A DNA stretch of 64,000 bases from Hymenobacter sublimis (GTDB taxonomy: Bacteria > Bacteroidota > Bacteroidia > Cytophagales > Hymenobacteraceae), in NCBI RefSeq assembly GCF_023101345.1, contig NZ_CP095848.1:743501-807500 (forward strand). The letters run 5' to 3'. Below, piece by piece: positions 17,333 through 26,163 of this stretch (positions are counted from its first letter, which is position 1; each line of letters starts with the position of its first letter). The position numbers and the translations under genes are program-made. The notes under the pieces are model-generated. The model saw only the letters and a list, made by a program, of their open reading frames with translations, ran no database searches and had not been told where the DNA came from.

Positions 17333-17424
17333 GTCATGCAGAGCGCAGCGAAGCATCTCGCCCGAATCGTTGGTTTACTACCACAACATCAGCACGCGAG
17401 ATGCTTCGCTACGCTCTGCATGAC
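17333..17424. repeat. 28-bp REP-like hairpin beginning GTCATGCAGAGCG
   Basis: Inverted repeat arms 17333-17360 and 17397-17424 differ by one base and enclose a 36-nt loop that ends AACATCAGCACG. It occupies the gap between the divergent metal efflux operon and the Zn-PLC-like gene. The remaining gap on either side shows no other feature I can support. Confidence 0.85.
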
Positions 17425-17670
17425 GAGCTTTTTTGAATTAAAGCTTCTTACTGCCAACGCAGCCTAAAGATTTTTGCACTAGCCTAACCCCTTGCTAGAA
17501 AAAGGAGGGGAACCTGATCAGTAATTTAAACTTCTGTAACTGAAGCTGGCAAGCCAACGCGGCAAAGCGCGGTTCAGCTTGCTTGTATGTAGCTACAACC
17601 ATGAATTGCAGGCCCGCGTAAAGGCAAAGCTTGCGGTTGAGCTACTTTGCCCGGCCAGGCCTACTGTTCT

Positions 17671-18948
17671 ATGCTGAAATGGATTGTTGGCGTAGTGGTC
17701 CTGCTGGGGCTAGCTACGCAGCCGGCCTCGGCCTATTCCGTGCTTACTCACCAGGCCAACGTGGATTCCAGCTGGGCCCGTTGCCTGCTGCCGCTGCTGC
17801 AACAGCGCTATCCCGGAGCTACTGAGGAGCAGCTCAACGAGGCCAAAAGCTACGCCTACGGGGGCTCCATTCTGCAGGACATGGGCTACTATCCCTTTGG
17901 CTCCGAGCTATTTACTAACCTGACCCACTACGTGCGCTCTGGCGACTTTGTACGCAACCTGCTCGACGAGGCCCACGACCGAAACGAGTACGCGTTTGCC
18001 CTTGGGGCCCTGGCGCACTACGCCGCCGATATTCACGGCCACCCGGAAGGTACCAACCGGGCCATGCCCAGCGTCTACCCCGATTTGAAGGCCAAGTTTG
18101 GTGACGTCATCACCTACGAGGAAGCGCCCATTCAGCACACTCAATTGGAGTTTGCTTTCGATGTGGTGCAGGTAGCGGCCGGCCGCTACCGCAGCGCCGA
18201 CTACCAGCGCTACATCGGGTTCCAGGTGAGTAAACCAGTGCTGGAACGGGCTTTCCTGAAGACTTACGGGCTGGAACTAGGTCAGGTGGTGTTCAATGTT
18301 GATCTGGCTATCAGCTCATTTCGGTTTGCTGTGCGCAGCCTGATTCCCATTGCTAGCCGGGCCGCCTGGCAGTCCCAGAAAAAGGATATTCGTAAGCTGA
18401 GCCCCCAGGCCCGCCGCCGCGAATACGTGTACAAGGAAAGTGAGCGGGAGTACCGTCAGCGCTACGGCACCGACTACGAGCACCCCGGCACTGGGGCCCG
18501 CATCCTGTCGTACTTCGTGCGGGTGCTGCCGAAAATTGGGCCGCTGCGGCCATTTGCCTTTAAGCTGCCTACTCCCGAAGCCCAGGAGTTATTCAAAGCC
18601 AGCTTCCGAACCGTGATGCGCAATTACTGCACCCTGCTGGAGCAGGAACCTCAGGATACGGCTGTGGCAGTAGGCCCCCAGCTACCCAATGCCGACTTCG
18701 ACACAGGTAAACCCACCAAGCTAGGGGAGTACGCCCTAACCGATGAAACCTACGGCGAATGGCTCCGGAAGCTGGCTGACAAAAAGTTTGACCACCTAAC
18801 GGCCATCCAGCGCCAACACTTGCTGGCCTTCTTTAGCACGCCGGTTCAAGAGCCAGTGGCTCAGGAAGAAAAGGAGAAAGAGAAACGCAAGGAAACGCTG
18901 GCGGCCTTAGAACAATTGCGGACAGCTCAGGTGCAACCCGCACCGTAG
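17671..18948 (+). CDS. Zinc-dependent phospholipase C-like secreted protein
   Basis: A 425-residue exported protein. A signal peptide (MLKWIVGVVVLLGLATQPASA) precedes a helical domain resembling zinc phospholipase C / S1-P1 nuclease folds: SVLTHQANVDSSW at the mature N-terminus, SYAYGGSILQDMG near residue 63, and a metal-binding pattern ALAHYAADIHGHPEGTN near residue 117. These His and Asp residues fit a tri-zinc site. The true substrate is unknown. The C-terminal region (residues 390-425) is Glu/Lys-rich and probably disordered. The ATG at 17671 is chosen because it places the signal peptide; TACTTTGC just upstream is a near promoter match. A second family member lies at 36887-38131. Confidence 0.82.
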   Translation: MLKWIVGVVVLLGLATQPASAYSVLTHQANVDSSWARCLLPLLQQRYPGATEEQLNEAKSYAYGGSILQDMGYYPFGSELFTNLTHYVRSGDFVRNLLDEAHDRNEYAFALGALAHYAADIHGHPEGTNRAMPSVYPDLKAKFGDVITYEEAPIQHTQLEFAFDVVQVAAGRYRSADYQRYIGFQVSKPVLERAFLKTYGLELGQVVFNVDLAISSFRFAVRSLIPIASRAAWQSQKKDIRKLSPQARRREYVYKESEREYRQRYGTDYEHPGTGARILSYFVRVLPKIGPLRPFAFKLPTPEAQELFKASFRTVMRNYCTLLEQEPQDTAVAVGPQLPNADFDTGKPTKLGEYALTDETYGEWLRKLADKKFDHLTAIQRQHLLAFFSTPVQEPVAQEEKEKEKRKETLAALEQLRTAQVQPAP

Positions 18949-19111
18949 GTTCGGGCTTTGTCTTGGCTTTAAAAACCTGCCGCCCCAGCCGCTTATCTTC
19001 TAACCCTTAGCAGGTGGTAGGGATGCAGCAGCCGGGGCGACGGACGTATATGGTGCGTAGGTGTGCTTACTTACTTCAGGCCCACCATTATAGCCACAAC
19101 AGCGCAGCTTA

Positions 19112-19294
19112 CTAGCGCCGGTTGGCCCGGTAGGGGCGGTAATTGGGGCGGTGCAGGTGGTACTGTCCTTTCAGTTTGGCCCGCACGGCGGGCAGCAAAC
19201 CGCGGCCACCCAACGCCTCCGCCGACGATTCAGCAAGCAGGCAGAACGAGAGGGCAAAAAGGACAAGGCTGAGGCGAAGTACAGAAGCAAACAT
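19112..19294 (-). CDS. Very small putative secreted basic protein
   Basis: A 60-residue ORF with a plausible signal peptide (MFASVLRLSLVLFALSFCLLAESSAEA) and a short basic Tyr/His/Arg-rich mature part (YHLHRPNYRPYRANRR). I recognise no family. The signal-peptide shape and the clean ATG favour a real gene, but no promoter match or neighbour supports it. It stands alone between the Zn-PLC-like gene and the second RND operon. Confidence 0.45.
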   Translation of the reverse strand: MFASVLRLSLVLFALSFCLLAESSAEALGGRGLLPAVRAKLKGQYHLHRPNYRPYRANRR

Positions 19295-19455
19295 GTGCAG
19301 TAGATGGGTAGTGGCGCTGATGATGAATCAAAACTACTGTACCGCTTCCCATCCAGGGACTTTCTTCGTTCGACCAGGCTAACTGCCCACTGAAAGGAGG
19401 TTTTTTTTGGCTGAAGGAATTCTCTATCCGAGAATAAACGAGCCGAAAAGCAACA

Positions 19456-19479
19456 ACGCCCCGACTGTTAAAGGTCAGG
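19456..19479. terminator. Weak hairpin downstream of the drug-type RND operon
   Basis: An 8-bp stem with one mismatch (GCCCCGAC/GTCAGGGC) lies about 100 bp after the TolC-like stop. The T-run is poor in either direction. The rest of 19295-19579 holds nothing I can support. Confidence 0.35.
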
Positions 19480-19579
19480 GCGCTGAAAAAAGGATTCCGT
19501 GTACCGCTGGCTTGCGGTAGGTACTACCGCCTAATTCGTAGACCTGAATGATAAGCTAGCACCAAAAGCCCAGCTCGCA

Positions 19580-21004
19580 CTACGGCTGCGTAGTGCCTTC
19601 CTGCACTAGTCCGCTGCTCAAGCGGCGCAGCACAATTTCGGCTTGTTTGGCTTGGTAGCGAATATCGAGTAGGCGCACTTCAGCGTCGAGTTGGGTGCGC
19701 TGGGCTTCCCGTAGGGCCAAGGGCGTTAGCAGGCCTAGGCGGTAGCGCTCCAAGGCAATGGCCACGTTTTCGCGGGCCAATAGGATGTTGGCCTCTTCCA
19801 GCTCCAGCAGTTGCAAGCGGTTTTGATACTGGGCCCAGGCCTGTTCCGCCTCGGCATCCAGTTGTAACTGCGTCTGGTCGAGTTGAAGCTTGCTTTGCTC
19901 CTCGGCAATGCGCGCATTTTGCTCGAGGCGGTTGCGGTTGAAGCCGTCGAAGATGGGCACCGAGGCCACTACCCCGTAGTTAAGCCCAAAGGTGCGACTG
20001 GTGTTGGTAACTAGCTGGGTGCCAAAGAAGGCGGCGCCGTTGATGTTGCGGTTCAGACCGTAGCCTGAGGTAAGCCCGATCTGCGGAAAGCGCGAGGCGC
20101 GCACCAGCCGCCGGTCGTAGGTAGCCACTTCCGTGTTCGTCCGGGCTTGCTGCAGCCGGGGGTTGTTCTGCCGTATGGCCTGAAGCACTACATCCCGGTT
20201 CAGATCCTGGGTTACCACAATGGAATCCTGGGGCTGAAAGTTAAGGTTGGGGTTGCGGCCCAGCAGGTTGTTAAGAGTGATTTTGGCAGTTTTTAGGGCT
20301 TCCTGCTGCTGAATCAGCGCCGAACGGTCGGCGTTATAATCTACGCGGGCCGTCAGTACTTCCACTTTCGCGCTGACGCCTACGTCCACGCGGGCTTGGG
20401 TTAAATCAATTCGAGCCTGCCCGATTTTCAGGGCTTCTTCGATGGAGTTGATCTTCCCTGATTCGCGCACAACCACAAAGTAAGCATCCGTTATATCGGC
20501 CACGGTTTCTTCCACCGTGGCGCGGGTAAGCTGGCGCTGGCTCTGCTCCAGCGCCTGCAGCCGGTCGTAGGCAATGAACATCCCAAACCCGTCGAAAATG
20601 GTCCAGGTAGCCGCTACGTTAGCGTTCAGCAAGTTGGATTGAGCCCCATTGGCAATGCTGGGCTCGGGTCGGCTGGAGGACTCTTGCCGCACATTGTTGC
20701 GGTTAAATGTGCGGATGAAGTTGCCGTTGACGGTAGGAAGCTGCCCGGCGTTGCCGCGGGTGACGTTGTTCTCGGCCAGGCGCACATCCTGGCGGGAAAG
20801 CCGAATGTTGTAGTTGTTTTCTACCCCCATGCGAATGGCATCGGCTAGGGTAAGAAAGGGCGCAGCGGCTACGGTTTCGGGCTTCTCCGTCTGGGGTTTG
20901 CTCTGGGGCTGGGTGGTGGGCTGGCGCGTGGGTAGCACCGGCTGCTGGGCCAGCAAGGGGAGGGGAGAGGCCAGCAAAAAAGCAACAAGAAAGGAACGAC
21001 GCAT
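19580..21004 (-). CDS. TolC family outer-membrane efflux protein (drug-type RND operon)
   Basis: A 474-residue outer-membrane channel. The ATG at 21002-21004 gives a clean signal peptide (MRRSFLVAFLLASPLPLLAQ); a GTG at 21058 would put 18 non-signal residues in front. After a Pro/Gln/Thr-rich linker come two OEP repeats: LTLADAIRMGVENNYNIRLS near residue 55 (the classic TolC entry), a helical region with SAKVEVLTARVDYNADRSAL near 215, and the second repeat near LNYGVVASVPIFDGFNR. It completes the tripartite pump with the two upstream genes and lies about 55 bp after the pump stop. Confidence 0.92.
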   Translation of the reverse strand: MRRSFLVAFLLASPLPLLAQQPVLPTRQPTTQPQSKPQTEKPETVAAAPFLTLADAIRMGVENNYNIRLSRQDVRLAENNVTRGNAGQLPTVNGNFIRTFNRNNVRQESSSRPEPSIANGAQSNLLNANVAATWTIFDGFGMFIAYDRLQALEQSQRQLTRATVEETVADITDAYFVVVRESGKINSIEEALKIGQARIDLTQARVDVGVSAKVEVLTARVDYNADRSALIQQQEALKTAKITLNNLLGRNPNLNFQPQDSIVVTQDLNRDVVLQAIRQNNPRLQQARTNTEVATYDRRLVRASRFPQIGLTSGYGLNRNINGAAFFGTQLVTNTSRTFGLNYGVVASVPIFDGFNRNRLEQNARIAEEQSKLQLDQTQLQLDAEAEQAWAQYQNRLQLLELEEANILLARENVAIALERYRLGLLTPLALREAQRTQLDAEVRLLDIRYQAKQAEIVLRRLSSGLVQEGTTQP

Positions 21005-21060
21005 GGGGGAAATCAGCGGCTGAAAACCGAGCGGTTGGGATAGAACGAAAGAGGGCACGA

Positions 21061-24000
21061 TTACGCCGCAACTGCTTTTTCTTCGGCGGCCGGTTGCTTG
21101 TGCTTTTTGGCCGTGGCGAAGTAGGAATACATAACGGGCACCACATACAGGGTTAGGGCCGTAGCAAAAAACAAGCCGCCCACTACCCCAATTCCCATGG
21201 CCCGGCGACTCAATGCCCCCGCCCCGGTAGCTACGGCAATCGGCAGAATACCCAGAATGGCGCAGAGCGAAGTCATCAGGATGGGGCGGAAACGGGCGGT
21301 AGCGCCTTCAATTAGGCCGGTCATGTAGTCCTTGCCATTCTCAACCTGCTGGTTGGCAAACTCCACAATGAGAATACCGTTTTTTGTCACCAGCCCCACC
21401 AGCATGATAATGCCGATTTGCGAGAACAGGTTGAGCGTCTGGTTGAAGTACCACAGGCTCAGCAGCGCCCCGGATAACGCTAGCGGTACCGTCACCATAA
21501 TGATTACCGGGTCGCGGAAGCTCTCGAACTGCGCAGCCAATACCAGGTAAATCAGCACCAGGGCCAGGCCGAAGGCGAAGACCAGGGAAGAAGAGCTTTC
21601 CTGGAAGTCGCGGGAGGCGCCGGCCAGCTCGGTGGAGAAGGTGTCGTCCAGGGTTTTGTCGGCTACGGCTTGCATGGCGGCAATACCGTCGCCGAGGGTG
21701 CGGCCGGGCGCCAGGGAGGCCGAGAAGGTAGCCGAGTTGTAGCGGTTGAAACGGTAGAGCTGGGGCGGGGTACTGCTTTCCTGCAAGCGAATCACGTTGT
21801 CAAGCTGGATCAGCTCCCCATCGGCATTCTTTACCGAAAGCAAGCGTACATCCAGGGGCTGGCTGCGGTCCTCGCGCGCCACCTGCCCGATAATTTGGTA
21901 CTGCTTGCCCTCCCGAATAAAGTAGCCGTAGCGCTGCCCGCTCAGGCCAGATTGCAGGGTTTGGCTGATGCTTTGAACTGATACGCCCAAGCTTTGCGCT
22001 TTCTCCCGGTCGATGTTTACGCGCAGCTCGGGCTTGTTGAACTTCAGGTTTACATCCACGAACTGGAAGGTAGGGTCTTGGCGAGCAGCATCCAGAAACT
22101 TGGGCACCGCCGTGCGTAGCTTATCAAAGTCCTGGGTTTGGATAACAAACTGTACCGGCAAGCCGCCTCCGCCCCCGCCTATGCTTTGGTCCTGGGATAC
22201 GGAAGTACGGGCGGCGGTCAGCTTCTTTACCCCAGCGCTGAGTTTGTCGGAGAGCTGCTGCTGGGTTTGCTTGCGCTCATCAGCATCCAGCAGGAGCACC
22301 CGGGCCGTACCCGAATTAGAGCCGCCCCCAAAGCCCGGCGAGGTCACGGCAAATACGCTGCTCAGGTTTTGCTCCCCGGTGGTGTCCATGGCCAGTTTGG
22401 TAAGCTGGGCCATGTAGGCATCCATGAACTCAAAAGAAGCGCCTTCGGGGCCAGTAGCATTGATGTTTACGCGGCTACGGTCTTCGATTGGCGCCAATTC
22501 AGACGGAATTGTTTTCATGAAAAACCAAATGCCCACGCCCGTACCTACTACCATGAGCCACGCCATCCAGCGGTTGCGCAGAAAGCTTTCCAGGCTGCTT
22601 TGGTAGCCCCCAATCATCTTCTCAAAGAAGGGCTCAGTTTTGCGGTAAAACCAGTTATGCTTTTCCTGGCGCTTGAGCAGCACGGAGCACATCATCGGCG
22701 TCAGGGTCAGGGACACGAAAGCCGAAATCAGTACCGAGCCGGCTACCACAATGCCAAATTCCCGGAACAAACGCCCGGTAATACCGGTCAGGAATACTAC
22801 CGGCAGGAACACGGCCGCCAGTACAATGGTCGTACTGATAACGGCCATCAGAATTTCTTCGGAGCCTTTGATGGCGGCCGTCTTGGGGTCTTCGCCCGCC
22901 TCAATACGGGAGTAAATGTTCTCCAGCACCACAATGGCGTCGTCGACTACCAGACCAATGGCCAGTACCACGGCCAGCAGCGTGAGTACGTTGATGGAGA
23001 AGTCCATCAGGTACATCACGAAGAAAATCCCCACCAGCGACACTGGAATGGCTACCACCGGAATGATGGTCGAGCGCCAGTCGCGCAGGAAGAGGAAGAT
23101 GATGATAACTACCAGCACGAAGGCCTCAATGATGGTATGCTCCACTTCATTGATGGACTTGCGAATGAATACCGAGTTGTCGAAGCCCGGCTTGAGCACG
23201 AGGTCCTTGGGTAGGTCCTTGCCGTAGAGGGCAATGCGTTGGTTGAACTCGTCGGCAATGTCAATCTGGTTAGAGCCCGGCTGCGGAATTACCGCCAAAC
23301 CCACCATCGGCACGCCATTTACCTTGAAAATAGTCTGGTCGTTTTCGGGGTAGAGCTCGGCGTAGCCAATGTCGGAGAGCCGCACCAACGACGATTCATC
23401 CTGGCGGATAATCAGGTTGTTGAAGTCTTCTATTGTGCTTAGGCGGCCCATGGTCCGCAGGGTCAGTTGGGTTGCCTCGCCCTGCACCGAGCCGCTGGGC
23501 AGCTCCACGTTTTCGCGGGTTAGGGCGGCTTGCACATCCACGGGGCTTACGCCCAGGGCCGAGAGCTTCACGGGGTCCAGCCACAGGCGCATGGAGTACT
23601 TCCGCTCCCCGTACACCCGCACCTCCGACACGCCCGGAATCGTTTGGAGGCGCTCCTTGAGCGTGTTGTTGGCGTAGTCGGTTAGCTCCAGCAGGTTGCG
23701 CCGGCTAGAGCTAAGGTAGGTCATGACAATGGGCTGGGAGTCGGCGTTGGCCTTGCTCACCACAGGCGGGTCGATGTCGCGGGGTAGGCGGCCCTGGGCC
23801 CCCGAAACCTTGTCGCGCACGTCGTTAGCGGCGGTTTCCAGGTCGGCGTCGAGGTCAAACTCCACGGTAATCTGGGTGCGGCCGTCGCGGGAGTTGGACG
23901 TCAGGTTTTTGATGCCCTGGATACCGTTCAAGGCTTCTTCCAGCGGCTCCGTCACCTGGCCCTGCATTACGTCGGCGGAGGCGCCAGTGTAGGAAGCCGA

Positions 24001-24141
24001 TACCGTGATGATGGGCGGGTCGACGCTGGGGTATTCCCGGACGCTGAGGTAGCGAAACCCAATCACCCCGAAAATCACAATGACCAGGCTCATCACAATG
24101 GCGAGCACCGGCCGATTTATGCTAGTTGATGATAAGCTCAT
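21061..24141 (-). CDS. RND efflux permease, AcrB/HAE-1 type
   Basis: A 1026-residue proton-coupled inner-membrane pump for hydrophobic or amphiphilic compounds. The N-terminus SINRPVLAIVMSLVIVIFGV is TM1. Periplasmic porter domains show REYPSVDPPIITVSASYTGA and the NLTSNSRDGRTQITVEF segment. TM4 carries GLVVDDAIVVLEN with the paired Asp of the proton relay, and the second half contains ILMVGL-type helices with LVTKNGILIVEFANQ. A run of Gly (SIGGGGGGLP) near residue 650 is an unusual loop. The C-terminal tail is short, basic then Ala-rich. It is preceded by the adaptor gene and a short repeat. Confidence 0.95.
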   Translation of the reverse strand: MSLSSTSINRPVLAIVMSLVIVIFGVIGFRYLSVREYPSVDPPIITVSASYTGASADVMQGQVTEPLEEALNGIQGIKNLTSNSRDGRTQITVEFDLDADLETAANDVRDKVSGAQGRLPRDIDPPVVSKANADSQPIVMTYLSSSRRNLLELTDYANNTLKERLQTIPGVSEVRVYGERKYSMRLWLDPVKLSALGVSPVDVQAALTRENVELPSGSVQGEATQLTLRTMGRLSTIEDFNNLIIRQDESSLVRLSDIGYAELYPENDQTIFKVNGVPMVGLAVIPQPGSNQIDIADEFNQRIALYGKDLPKDLVLKPGFDNSVFIRKSINEVEHTIIEAFVLVVIIIFLFLRDWRSTIIPVVAIPVSLVGIFFVMYLMDFSINVLTLLAVVLAIGLVVDDAIVVLENIYSRIEAGEDPKTAAIKGSEEILMAVISTTIVLAAVFLPVVFLTGITGRLFREFGIVVAGSVLISAFVSLTLTPMMCSVLLKRQEKHNWFYRKTEPFFEKMIGGYQSSLESFLRNRWMAWLMVVGTGVGIWFFMKTIPSELAPIEDRSRVNINATGPEGASFEFMDAYMAQLTKLAMDTTGEQNLSSVFAVTSPGFGGGSNSGTARVLLLDADERKQTQQQLSDKLSAGVKKLTAARTSVSQDQSIGGGGGGLPVQFVIQTQDFDKLRTAVPKFLDAARQDPTFQFVDVNLKFNKPELRVNIDREKAQSLGVSVQSISQTLQSGLSGQRYGYFIREGKQYQIIGQVAREDRSQPLDVRLLSVKNADGELIQLDNVIRLQESSTPPQLYRFNRYNSATFSASLAPGRTLGDGIAAMQAVADKTLDDTFSTELAGASRDFQESSSSLVFAFGLALVLIYLVLAAQFESFRDPVIIMVTVPLALSGALLSLWYFNQTLNLFSQIGIIMLVGLVTKNGILIVEFANQQVENGKDYMTGLIEGATARFRPILMTSLCAILGILPIAVATGAGALSRRAMGIGVVGGLFFATALTLYVVPVMYSYFATAKKHKQPAAEEKAVAA

Positions 24142-24163
24142 GAGTTGTTTTCACGCAGAAGTT

Positions 24164-24243
24164 CGCAGTGGGAAACGCAGTGTCTCGCAGCAAGGGGCAA
24201 CGGTTCGCACGAAACCATCACGCTTTCCACTGCGAGACACTGG
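24164..24243. repeat. GCAG-rich repeat with a 13-bp inverted repeat between adaptor and pump genes
   Basis: CAGTGTCTCGCAG at about 24178-24190 pairs perfectly with CTGCGAGACACTG at about 24231-24243, and GCAG or its complement recurs roughly every ten bases. It lies wholly in the 110-bp gap of the RND operon. It resembles dispersed cgcagag-type repeats seen in other genomes. Confidence 0.6.
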
Positions 24244-24251
24244 GTGAAATC

Positions 24252-25427
24252 TTACTTAGTGACTCGTACGGCGTCGCCAGGTTTAACCTGCAAAATACCA
24301 GTCCGAATCACGGAGTCCCCGACGGCCAGGCCGTCGGTAATCTGAATCAGGCGGGAAGAGCGGACGCCAATCTTCACCTTCTTCGGGACCATTTTGCCGC
24401 CTTGCACCGTGTACACGCTGTAGCCATTGGCTTCCGGTATCACGGCTTCGGTGGGCACCTGCAGGGCACTCGACGTTTCACCTAACTGCAGGTTTACTTT
24501 CACGAAAGCCCCGGGGCGCAGCTCATTGTTGGTGTTGGCGTAGCGGGCGCGCACGGTTTGGGTGCGGCTCACGGGGTCAATCTGCGGGTCGAGGGCATAG
24601 ACCTTGGCCTCGTACTTTTTGTTGGAAGCCTCGTCGGTGATGATAATCGGGTCGCCGGTGCGCACTAGGTTGGAGAAGCGGCTGGGCACCGTGAAGTTAA
24701 TTTTCACCGGCTTGACCTTGGAAAGGGTTGTTATTTCGGCGCCGGGGCTAACGTAAGTGCCCACTGTGGCCGTAGTTAGGCCCAGCACCCCGGCAAACGG
24801 AGCCCGCACGTAGGCTTTAGCCAGGGAGGCGCGTAAGGTTTGCAAGTCGGCCTGGGCCGTGAGCAGCTGGTTGTTGGCCTGCTCGTATTCCTGGGCGCTG
24901 ATGTATTCCTTGTCGAGCAGGGTGCGCTGGCGCCGCTCCTGGTCGCGGTAGAGCTTGATGTTGTACTCCTGCTTGCGCAGGTTCGACTGAATTTCGTCGG
25001 CGTTGATGCTGAACAGCAATTGCCCCTTGCTTACTGGCTGGCCTTCCCGGATGTTGAGGCTGGTAATCTTGCCCGAAATTTCACTTTTAATAACTACCGA
25101 TTCTTCGGCCAGAATAGAGCCCGTTGCGGCTACCTCATCAGCTAGGTTCGTGGCCCGTACTACGTACACTTGCACCGGTAACTTCTGGCCGCCGCCGGCC
25201 CCGCCTTTGCCACCCGCACCGCCGGGGGCACCTTTACCACCACCCGCGCCGGCTCCTTTTCCGCCGCCGCCTTTGCCTTCGGCACTCTGGGAGGGAAAGT
25301 ATTTTATCTTGATGAAGGCCAGGGCGCCCACAACGGCTAGGGCTACCAGCAGCCAGATGATGCGGCGGCCCGCGCCACCGGAGCGGGTTTCAGTTACTTC
25401 TTGTTCGGTTTGTTGCTGCGTTTGCAT
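24252..25427 (-). CDS. RND efflux periplasmic adaptor (AcrA/MexA type) with Gly-rich linker
   Basis: A 391-residue membrane-fusion protein, first gene of the drug-type RND operon. It is anchored by one N-terminal helix (about residues 22-42, IIWLLVALAVVGALAFI) rather than by a lipobox. Immediately after is a linker of nearly 35 residues made mostly of Gly, Lys and Ala (residues 52-85). Then come lipoyl, hairpin and beta-barrel domains: GSILAEESVVIKSEISGKI, a hairpin near 145-205, VRAPFAGVLGLTTATVGTYV, and GILQVKPGDAVRVTK at the C-terminus. The long Gly linker is unusual and may extend the reach of the adaptor. The ATG is at 25425-25427. Confidence 0.93.
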   Translation of the reverse strand: MQTQQQTEQEVTETRSGGAGRRIIWLLVALAVVGALAFIKIKYFPSQSAEGKGGGGKGAGAGGGKGAPGGAGGKGGAGGGQKLPVQVYVVRATNLADEVAATGSILAEESVVIKSEISGKITSLNIREGQPVSKGQLLFSINADEIQSNLRKQEYNIKLYRDQERRQRTLLDKEYISAQEYEQANNQLLTAQADLQTLRASLAKAYVRAPFAGVLGLTTATVGTYVSPGAEITTLSKVKPVKINFTVPSRFSNLVRTGDPIIITDEASNKKYEAKVYALDPQIDPVSRTQTVRARYANTNNELRPGAFVKVNLQLGETSSALQVPTEAVIPEANGYSVYTVQGGKMVPKKVKIGVRSSRLIQITDGLAVGDSVIRTGILQVKPGDAVRVTK

Positions 25428-25709
25428 GTAGCTACTACAAGTGAGGTGCCTGACCCAGTGCCATGCGTAATGAAAGGTGCAACCGTCAGAACGCTAACCA
25501 TTGGCATTAAGTTGGGGCAGGAGGAGGGGAAGGCGAATGATGGGGGTAAGACACAGAAAAATTGAGTGGGTTGCTTACCACAACGTACTCCCTACCCGTA
25601 CCCAAGGCCAGTAACGGGCCATCCGGGACTAAGCACGGAGGCCAGCGGCTGAGGTAGCTTCTTCCCTTAAAAAACCAGAAACTCGCGTCCAAAACAGAAG
25701 GCAAGCAGC

Positions 25710-26066
25710 ATGTCCATTCCGCGTAACCCCACCGAAAAGCAGCGCAATTTCTTTCAGGAAGTACATGAGGTAGTGCGCCTAGTGCCCGCGGGCCGGGTTA
25801 CTACCTATGGCGCCATTGCGCACTACTTGGGCGCCCGGCACGGGGCTCGGATGGTAGGCTGGGCCATGATGGCCGCGCACACGGCCCATGCCTACGTACC
25901 GGCGCACCGGGTCGTGAACCGCAATGGCCTGCTCACGGGGCGCCAGCACTTCGCGTCGCCCACGGCCATGCAGGAAGCCCTAGAGGCCGAAGGCACCGCG
26001 GTGCAGGAAGATCAGGTAGTGGACTTCAAACGGTTGTTTTGGGACCCGCTAGCAGAGCTAGAATAA
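25710..26066 (+). CDS. Alkyltransferase-like protein (ATL; MGMT family without catalytic Cys)
   Basis: A 118-residue protein consisting only of the DNA-binding alkyltransferase domain. The family pattern is clear: FFQEVHEVVRLVPAGRVTTYG, an Arg-finger segment GARMVGWAMM (residues 45-54), and the active-site motif, which reads PAHRV (64-68) in place of PCHRV. Ala replaces the alkyl-accepting Cys, so it cannot carry out suicide alkyl transfer. Known ATLs bind O6-alkylguanine and flag it for nucleotide excision repair; that role is inferred here. It is monocistronic, with a strong hairpin right after the stop. The ATG at 25710 gives a normal N-terminus. Confidence 0.9.
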   Translation: MSIPRNPTEKQRNFFQEVHEVVRLVPAGRVTTYGAIAHYLGARHGARMVGWAMMAAHTAHAYVPAHRVVNRNGLLTGRQHFASPTAMQEALEAEGTAVQEDQVVDFKRLFWDPLAELE

Positions 26067-26069
26067 AAC

Positions 26070-26111
26070 ACCCCTGCAGCAGGAAAGCGGCTGCTTCCGT
26101 ACTGCAGGGGT
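26070..26111. terminator. Hairpin terminator between convergent genes
   Basis: A perfect 10-bp stem (ACCCCTGCAG at 26070-26079 with its complement at 26102-26111) encloses a second, imperfect stem. It follows the ATL stop by three bases and also lies 50 bp beyond the receiver gene on the other strand. No long T-run, so efficiency is uncertain. Confidence 0.65.
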
Positions 26112-26163
26112 AGAGGTAAGTACTCGAATAAGGTTCGGCGAGGGGCCGATGGCAAGTATCTCG

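Noticed and set aside
22138..23214. A 358-codon open frame on the plus strand
   Set aside because: It lies antisense to the AcrB-like pump gene; the His/Gln-rich product is an artefact of GC-rich codons on the other strand.
25507..25704. A 65-codon minus-strand frame between the RND operon and the ATL gene
   Set aside because: No signal, motif or start context; composition is not protein-like. The gap 25428-25709 is left without a gene.
26100..26163. A frameshifted HTH domain after the receiver
   Set aside because: Only about 50 bp separate the stop from the hairpin, and no HTH-like sequence is seen in the other frames.
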